The notes under the pieces were generated by a model, which was not told the origin of the DNA, ran no database searches, and was given only the letters and a program-made list of their open reading frames with translations. Position numbers and translations under genes: made by a program. Shown here piece after piece: positions 58,704-64,000 of a DNA stretch of 64,000 nt. How positions within the stretch are numbered: the stretch's first letter is position 1; the number at the start of each line of letters is the position of its first letter. The stretch is from JAAYZQ01 sp034428935 (GTDB taxonomy: Bacteria > Chloroflexota > Anaerolineae > JAAYZQ01), in assembly GCA_034428935.1 (NCBI GenBank), contig DAOUHB010000204.1:46744-110743 (forward strand), given 5' to 3'.

Positions 58704-61067
58704 TTGGGCGAGGGCAAAGAGGGCATGGCCGGGCTGTATGCCGGACTGTTTCTGCTGGCAGCCGCGACCCTGGGCTTGGAGATCAGCCTGACGCGGGTGT
58801 TTGCCCTCGCCCAGTGGTACCACTTTGCCTTCATGGCTATCAGCGTGGCGCTCCTGGGCATGGGCGCGGGCGGCACTGCCCTCTCGCTGGCGCCGGGCCT
58901 CAAGCGGCACCCGCGGCCGGTGGCAGCCCTGGCGGCCCTCGGCTGTGCCCTGGGCACTCTGGGGGGCTACCTGGCGGCCAACACCCTGCCCTTTGACGCC
59001 TACCGTATCGCCTGGGAACCGATCCAGTTCCTCTACATGGCCCTGTACTACCTGGCCCTGGCGGTGCCCTTTTTCTGCGCCAGCCTGGGCACGGGCCTGC
59101 TGCTGGCCACCTCGCCGCGGCACAGCCACCGGGTGTACGCGGCCAACCTCCTCGGCTCGGCGGCGGGCTGCGGGTTGGCGCCCCTGATCCTGAGCTGGGC
59201 CGGTGGCGCGGGCTCGGTGGGTGCCTGGGCGGCCCTGGCTGCCCTGGCGGCCCTGTCCTTTGCCTGGACACGGACCCGCCGGCCCGGTGTTGTGGCTGCC
59301 GGGCTCGTCCTGGTCCTGGCCGGCCTGGCCCTGAGCATGTTCCGGCCTGCCTGGTTCGAGGTGCGCCTCTCGCCCTATAAGGGGCTTCCCCAGGCGCTCC
59401 AGGCGCCGGGTGCCGTCCTGGTCTCGCAGCGCTGGAACGCCATGGCCCGCGTGGACGTGGTCGACAGCCCGGCACTACACGCCGCGCCGGGCATGAGCCT
59501 GGGCTGCCAGGCGTCCCAGCCGGAACAGCAGGCCCTGTTCGTCGATGGCGACAACCCCTCGCCACTGCTTCTGGCCGATCCCGCCTCCCTGCGCTCCTGG
59601 GCCGGCTGTCTGCCCCTGGCCCTGCCGTTCGCCCTGCGGCCCGGGGCCGATACGCTGGTGCTGGAGCCCGGCGGCGACCTCGATCCGTTGCTGGCGCAGG
59701 CGCTGGGCGCCGGGCGCCTGACCGTGGTCGAGCCCAACCGGCTGCTGGCCGAGGCCGCGGGCGGGCATCCGGGCGCCGACCTGGTCGTGGAGTCGGGGCG
59801 CGTCTTCTTGCGGCGCACCGGCGAGCGCTTTGACCTGGTGGACCTGGCCCTCAACGGCTCGCGCAACGTGGTTACCACGGGGGCCTATTCCCTGGGCGAG
59901 GAGTACCGCTACACTGTCGAGGCCGTGGCCGACGCCCTGGCGCGGCTGGACGACGGCGGGCTGCTGGTTATCAGCCGCTGGCTTCAGTCGCCGCCCAGCG
60001 AAGAGCTGCGTGCCTGGGCGCTGGTCCTCGCCGCCCTGGAAGAGTCGGGCGTGGAGGACGTGTCGCAGCGATTGGTCGCCCTGCGTTCCTGGTCCACTAT
60101 CCTGATCCTCGCCAGGAGCGGGGCATTTACAGCGGATGAGCTGGCGGCGGTGCGCGAGTTTTGCGCGCAGCGCCAGTTCGACCTCGTCTACCTGCCCGAC
60201 ATGGCGCCGAAAGAGGCCAATCGCTACAACGTCCTGTCGGGGACACCCTACGCCATCGCCTTTCGCGAGCTGTTGGACGCGCCCGACCGGCGGGCCTTTT
60301 ACGCCGGCCGCGAGTATGACGTCCGCCCGCCGCGGGATGACCGGCCGTTCTTCTTTCACTTTTTTACCTGGGGCCAGGTGCCGGCCATCCTGCAAGAGCT
60401 GGGGCACACCTGGAAGCCTTTCGGGGGCGGCGGCTACCTGGTGTTGCTGGCCCTGCTGGCCGTGGCGATCCTGTCGGCGGGAGGTCTCGTCCTGGTGCCA
60501 GCCGTCCTGGGCGTTGGCCGGCGCCGGAGAGGGAAGGGCCGCGTGCTTGTCTACTTCGGGCTGCTGGGCCTGGGCTTTCTCGCAGTCGAGATCCCGCTCT
60601 TGCAACGGTTCATCCTGTTCCTCGGGCACCCGACTACGGCCTTTGCCGCGGTAGTGGCCAGCCTGCTGCTCTTTTCGGGGATCGGCAGCTTGCTGGCGCG
60701 GCGTGTGCCGCTTCGCGGCGTGCTGGCGGCCCTGCTGGTCATCGTGCTGCTGACCGCGGCAGCCGTGGGGCCGCTCTTTGATGCCCTGTTGGGGGCGCCC
60801 CTGGTGCTTCGCCTGCTGGCAACGGTCCTGAGCCTGGCGCCCCTGGGCCTGTTGCTGGGGATGCCATTCCCCCTGGGCCTGGCGTGGCTGGAGCGCGACG
60901 CACCCGATCTGGTGCCGTGGGCGTGGGCGGTGAACGGCAGTGCTTCGGTAGTGTCCTCGGTCGCGGTGGCCCTGGGCGCTCTGTCGGCGGGGTTCACGGC
61001 CGTCCTGGCGGCGGCCGTCGTCGCCTACGCCCTGGCCGGGCTTGCGGCGGCTAGTGCTCCCCGGTGA
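58704..61067 (+). CDS. Polytopic membrane protein with spermidine-synthase-like domain
   Basis: 787 aa. Six or so TM helices at the N-terminus (to about 215), a soluble Rossmann-like domain (about 290-560) with a degenerate SAM motif (DTLVLEPGGDLD, LTVVEPN) and GERFDLVDLAL, then TM helices to the end. Matches the fused membrane/spermidine-synthase-like group, whose function is unclear. TTG 58704 is the longest start; the ATG at 58725 (AGAGG upstream) is an alternative. It overlaps the convergent gene by 17 nt. Confidence 0.8.
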   Translation: MGEGKEGMAGLYAGLFLLAAATLGLEISLTRVFALAQWYHFAFMAISVALLGMGAGGTALSLAPGLKRHPRPVAALAALGCALGTLGGYLAANTLPFDAYRIAWEPIQFLYMALYYLALAVPFFCASLGTGLLLATSPRHSHRVYAANLLGSAAGCGLAPLILSWAGGAGSVGAWAALAALAALSFAWTRTRRPGVVAAGLVLVLAGLALSMFRPAWFEVRLSPYKGLPQALQAPGAVLVSQRWNAMARVDVVDSPALHAAPGMSLGCQASQPEQQALFVDGDNPSPLLLADPASLRSWAGCLPLALPFALRPGADTLVLEPGGDLDPLLAQALGAGRLTVVEPNRLLAEAAGGHPGADLVVESGRVFLRRTGERFDLVDLALNGSRNVVTTGAYSLGEEYRYTVEAVADALARLDDGGLLVISRWLQSPPSEELRAWALVLAALEESGVEDVSQRLVALRSWSTILILARSGAFTADELAAVREFCAQRQFDLVYLPDMAPKEANRYNVLSGTPYAIAFRELLDAPDRRAFYAGREYDVRPPRDDRPFFFHFFTWGQVPAILQELGHTWKPFGGGGYLVLLALLAVAILSAGGLVLVPAVLGVGRRRRGKGRVLVYFGLLGLGFLAVEIPLLQRFILFLGHPTTAFAAVVASLLLFSGIGSLLARRVPLRGVLAALLVIVLLTAAAVGPLFDALLGAPLVLRLLATVLSLAPLGLLLGMPFPLGLAWLERDAPDLVPWAWAVNGSASVVSSVAVALGALSAGFTAVLAAAVVAYALAGLAAASAPR

Positions 61068-61851
61068 GGGGCACGAACATCACGCCCCCCATCTCGGTGG
61101 TCCTGACCTGGTCGCCCTGCTTCTCCACCAGCCACAGGCTCTGGTAGCCGCCGGGCGGGCCGACGGGCAGCACCATCCGGCCGCCATCGGCCAGTTGCTG
61201 CACCAGGGGCGGCGGGATGTGGTCCGGGGCGCAGGTGACGAGGATGGCCTCAAAGGGAGCCCGCTCCTCCCAGCCATAGTAGCCGTCACCGTGGCGCACG
61301 GTGATGGTCTCGTAGCCCATCTCGGCCAGGCGCTCGGTCGCTTGCGTCGCCAGGGCCTCGACGATCTCGATGGTGTACACCTCCATGCCCATCTGCCCCA
61401 GGATCGCCGCCTGGTATCCCGAGCCGGTGCCCACCTCCAGCACTCGGGCGCCGGGCTTTAGCGCCAACAGCTCAGTCATCCAGGCCACAATGTAGGGCTG
61501 CGAGATGGTCTGGCCGTGGCCGATGGGCAGCGGGTGGTCGCCGTAGGCCACCGCCAGCATATCGGCGGGTACGAACAGGTGCCGCGGCACCGCTTCCATG
61601 GCCGCCAAAACGGCCGTGTCGCTCACCCCGCGCCGCTTGATCTGCGACTCGACCATCTGCCGGCGCTCTTGGCCGCGGGAATCGGGCGACAGGTCGACGG
61701 CTGAATGCAGGTCTGAGGGGCCGGAGGTGGCCGGTGGTGCGGTGGCGGCGGGCGTGGGCGCCTGCCAGGGCCGATCCAGCAGGAGCCAGCCCAGCCCGAT
61801 GGCCAGAACGACGATCAGGGCTATGCCCAGCCTGTAACCCCCTCGTGCCAT
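61051..61851 (-). CDS. Membrane-anchored protein-L-isoaspartate O-methyltransferase
   Basis: 266 aa from ATG 61851 (GGGGAG 8 nt upstream; the ATG at 61857 is too close). One N-terminal TM helix (about 6-24) and a Pro/Ala linker, then a PCMT domain: QIKRRGVSD, HLFVPADM, GHGQTISQPYIVAWMTELL and LEVGTGSGYQAAIL as the SAM motif. Repairs isoaspartyl residues. The anchor is unusual; it places the enzyme at or outside the membrane. Confidence 0.92.
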   Translation of the reverse strand: MARGGYRLGIALIVVLAIGLGWLLLDRPWQAPTPAATAPPATSGPSDLHSAVDLSPDSRGQERRQMVESQIKRRGVSDTAVLAAMEAVPRHLFVPADMLAVAYGDHPLPIGHGQTISQPYIVAWMTELLALKPGARVLEVGTGSGYQAAILGQMGMEVYTIEIVEALATQATERLAEMGYETITVRHGDGYYGWEERAPFEAILVTCAPDHIPPPLVQQLADGGRMVLPVGPPGGYQSLWLVEKQGDQVRTTEMGGVMFVPLTGEH

Positions 61852-61872
61852 GATCATGACTCCCCACTCACG

Positions 61873-61900
61873 ATTATACCGCCTTCCGGCCCGGTGTCAA
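61873..61900 (-). promoter_or_regulatory. Promoter of the isoaspartyl methyltransferase
   Basis: On the minus strand TTGACA (61900-61895), spacer 16, TATAAT (61878-61873). Both hexamers match consensus. It overlaps TCAAG-CA-CTTGA (61897-61908), similar to the palindrome near the EAD promoter. Confidence 0.8.
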
Positions 61901-62174
61901 GCACTTGAGAGGGTGGACGCAAGCCGAGAGCCTGGCTCTTCGCCCGCGCGGGGCCGCCGCCAGACCCGCCTACCACCGCCAGCGCCTCGCCGCCCGGGAG
62001 GCCGGGACTTTTCTGCTGGCATGAGGAGCCCCTGGCCGCGTAAGCGGGTTCGTTGGCTCCAATTCATACGACAAAAGTCATGGTAATTTCCGCTCGCAGG
62101 TGGTATGCTCCTGGCAAAGGCCGGGAGCCCCTCCGCCGAGAGGGCCCTCATCCGAGAACAACAGGAGGATAATC

Positions 62175-62492
62175 ATGAGCGAGACGATTTACGTTCCTGA
62201 CTGGCAGGCGCAGGCGGACTATCGCAACGGTGCCGTGACCTCACAGACGATTGTGGAGAACGGGGGCTTTAAGGCGCTGCTGGCCTGGCTGGACGCCGGG
62301 GCCAGCATCCCGGTCCATCCCGAGGGGCTGGGTGTGTACTACTTCCTGGAGGGCAGCGGCTGGATCACCGTCGACGGCGAGCGGTTCCCGGTCAAGCCGG
62401 GTTCCATCGTCATCGCCCCGGCGGGCGCCAGCCGAGGCGTGGAGGCCGAGACACGCCTCGCGTTCCTGGCCACGCGCCTGGCCGGCCAGTAG
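62175..62492 (+). CDS. Small cupin protein
   Basis: 105 aa from ATG 62175 (CAGGAGGAT upstream). Single cupin_2 barrel: PVHPEGLGVYYFLEGSGWITVDGE as motif 1 and PGSIVIAPAGASRGVEA as motif 2. Two of the usual three His ligands are replaced, so metal binding is uncertain. It precedes the membrane protein by 19 nt. Confidence 0.88.
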   Translation: MSETIYVPDWQAQADYRNGAVTSQTIVENGGFKALLAWLDAGASIPVHPEGLGVYYFLEGSGWITVDGERFPVKPGSIVIAPAGASRGVEAETRLAFLATRLAGQ

Positions 62493-62511
62493 CGGCAAAG
62501 AGAGGTGAGCC

Positions 62512-63762
62512 ATGTTGAACCCCCACCTGGTCATGGTCGTTTTTTACCTTTCGCTGGCAGCGGCCGCCACCCTGGGCGCGGGACTGATCAGCGCCGGGCT
62601 TTTGCCAGCGTTTGCCGGCCTGCGCTGGCTGCGCGTCCACTTTATCACCCTCGGCATCCTGACGCAAGTGCTCTTCGCGGCCCTGCCCTGGCTGACCGCC
62701 AGGCAAGTAGGCCAGCCCCGCCCCAGGATTCGCTGGGACGTGTGGCTGATCTATAACGCGGGGCTCATCGCCCTGCTGGTCGGCATTCCACTGGTCAGCA
62801 CGGCCATGATGATCGCTGGCGGCACGCTGGTGTTCGTGGCCGTATTGGTCCTCATCTGGCAGGTACAAGGGCTGGCCCGGGCGGGAAGTGCGAGATGTGC
62901 CATCAGCAGCCGCTTCTACGGCGCCGGTCTGTTGTACTTGCTGCTGGGCGTCTTTCTCGGGACCGGGTTGTGGCTCGACTGGGCGAGTTGGCTTCACCTG
63001 CCGGCACCCAAGGAGGTCCACGTCCATAGCAATCTGTGGGGCTTTGGCTCCCTGGTACTGGGCGGGCTGCTTCTCGACCTCAGGACTCGCCTGGCGCCGG
63101 CCAGCAGCGCGGTGCGAGCAAAGTGGCCGGCTGTCGCATTTGTGCTGATGGTAATCGGGGCCTTGGGGCTAGTTCTCGGTCCCTGGCTGGAGATCCGCAT
63201 CCTGGACGCCGGGGGCGTGGCGATTCACACTGTGGGCACGCTGGTCCTGCTCGTGGGCATGGCGCGTGGGCTGCGCGCTGCCGACCGGCTGCGAACGCCG
63301 GGGTCGCTCCAGCTTCTCACCCCGTATGCCTGGCAGATGGTGGCTGTGCTTATGGCTCCGGTGGTCGTCTTTGCGGCAGGAACGGCCGCAGCGGGGGCCA
63401 TTGCGGGCGAAGGATCTCTGATCCTTACCTATGGCTGGCTGCTGGGGTTTGCCTTTGCCTTGCTGCCCTACCTGCTCGAGGCCCGACTTTCCCCAGGCCG
63501 CGAGCCGGAGTTGGGTGGCACCTGGATCAGCTTGGGCGCCGGGCATTTGGGCACGGTGCTGTACACGGCCAGCCTGTTCCTGGTGGACTATCGCGGACTC
63601 TTGCAGACGGTGGCTTTCATGCTCTGGACGCTGGCGCTGTTGCCCATCCTGGCGCGGTCGTGGCGCGCCCTGGGCGCCGCCACGTCCCGCCTGGAGGCGC
63701 TGGATCGCCAACCCGCCACCTCTGCTCCGGCCCGTGAGGGCGGTGGTGTTAAGGAGTGTTAA
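62512..63762 (+). CDS. Polytopic membrane protein resembling heme-copper oxidase subunit I
   Basis: 416 aa with about 12 TM helices. Conserved-looking His residues in RVHFITLGI (His44), KEVHVHSNLWGFGSLV, GGVAIHTVGTLVL and LGAGHLGTVLYT recall subunit I of NO reductase or cbb3-type oxidases and NnrS-like heme proteins. The copper ligands typical of true oxidases are not clearly complete. No other oxidase subunit is near. The cupin gene upstream may be its partner. Heme binding is inferred. Confidence 0.6.
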   Translation: MLNPHLVMVVFYLSLAAAATLGAGLISAGLLPAFAGLRWLRVHFITLGILTQVLFAALPWLTARQVGQPRPRIRWDVWLIYNAGLIALLVGIPLVSTAMMIAGGTLVFVAVLVLIWQVQGLARAGSARCAISSRFYGAGLLYLLLGVFLGTGLWLDWASWLHLPAPKEVHVHSNLWGFGSLVLGGLLLDLRTRLAPASSAVRAKWPAVAFVLMVIGALGLVLGPWLEIRILDAGGVAIHTVGTLVLLVGMARGLRAADRLRTPGSLQLLTPYAWQMVAVLMAPVVVFAAGTAAAGAIAGEGSLILTYGWLLGFAFALLPYLLEARLSPGREPELGGTWISLGAGHLGTVLYTASLFLVDYRGLLQTVAFMLWTLALLPILARSWRALGAATSRLEALDRQPATSAPAREGGGVKEC

Positions 63763-63851
63763 AACAGTGCTAATCCGACCATCAAGATCATGGGCGACGT
63801 CTTCAGCTCGACGACGACGGGTTCAGGAGGAAGGTAATACAAAAAGGTTCC

Positions 63852-63970
63852 TCTGGCAACGACCTACTCTCCCAGGGACCTGCGTCCCAAGTACCATCGG
63901 CGCTGGAGGGCTTGACTGCCTGGTTCGGGATGGAGCAGGGTATATCCCCTCCGCTAGAGTCACCAAAAGG
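63852..63970 (-). rRNA. 5S ribosomal RNA
   Basis: On the minus strand the sequence runs GGTGACTCTAGCGGAGGGG, then CATCCCGAACCAGGCAGTCA, AGCCCTCCAGCGCCGATGGT and GGGAGAGTAGGTCGTTGCC, the universal 5S blocks. The ends pair (TTTTGG with CCAGAG), and a wider GGTTCC/GGAACC stem plus TTTTT just after the 3' end looks like its terminator. Ends are approximate. 23S should lie beyond the right edge. Confidence 0.95.
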
Positions 63971-64000
63971 AACCTTTATGTACTTTTTTCTTCTCGGGTT

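Overview
The window is a GC-rich bacterial chromosome segment that most resembles an uncultured or poorly known member of the Chloroflexota (Anaerolineae, Caldilineae or Ardenticatenia type). This is an inference from several traits: sugar-binding lipoproteins with a Val/Glu-rich repeat linker after the lipobox, long secreted DUF11 and FG-GAP proteins ending in an LPLV-type tail, a MtaA-like methyltransferase/corrinoid pair, a small RRM protein beside a cold-shock protein, and effector-associated-domain (EAD) proteins. Many promoters can be read directly as TTGxxx-16/18-TATAAT-like pairs, so the vegetative sigma factor is of the ordinary sigma70 type. GTG and TTG starts are common. No tRNA, CRISPR array, insertion sequence or integrase was seen. 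A 5S rRNA closes the right edge on the minus strand, so the 23S/16S genes should lie just outside.

Layout: 1-2128 (minus) is a truncated secreted DUF11-repeat protein. 2644-8238 (plus) carries a Met/Gly-rich secreted protein, an OmpR-type response regulator, its histidine kinase and a four-PAS kinase. 8266-12502 has an MFS exporter (minus) divergent from a thiamine-diphosphate enzyme and an LCP cell-wall ligase. 12683-17144 is a DegV protein followed by a three-enzyme set that looks like glyoxylate metabolism (HOGA-like aldolase, AGT-like aminotransferase, GlcD-like oxidase). 17151-18986 (minus) is a membrane-bound MutS-like ATPase.

19094-24129 (minus) is the most unusual part. A four-gene operon runs: EAD-trypsin-like protease, EAD/beta-solenoid adaptor with hydrophobic tail, patatin lipase, second EAD/beta-solenoid adaptor with a beta-sandwich tail. 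The three EAD-like N-termini look like one family, and the two adaptors share an almost duplicated block of about 155 bp. The set looks like a death-domain-type conflict or programmed-cell-death module with a protease and a lipase as effectors and no visible NTPase.

24608-30810 holds an LPETG surface protein, a 1273-aa protein with 14 FG-GAP repeats, a cold-shock/RRM operon with an elaborate leader, and a CarD-type regulator. 31147-36594 is a C69/secernin-like hydrolase, then a run RusA-TrmO-homoserine dehydrogenase-methyltransferase and three small genes (TerB-like, beta-flower repeat, 31-aa membrane peptide). 36606-46210 has fructose-1,6-bisphosphatase, a ThiF/MoeB E1 enzyme, a phage-type RecA-like ATPase, gamma-glutamyltransferase, SppA and a Ser/Thr kinase. 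46598-54429 is a LacI-controlled sugar operon (binding protein, two permeases, GT4 glycosyltransferase, GH13_18 phosphorylase). 54490-63762 has a membrane serine hydrolase, the corrinoid methyltransferase pair divergent from a polytopic spermidine-synthase-like protein, an isoaspartyl methyltransferase, a cupin and a heme-copper-oxidase-like membrane protein.
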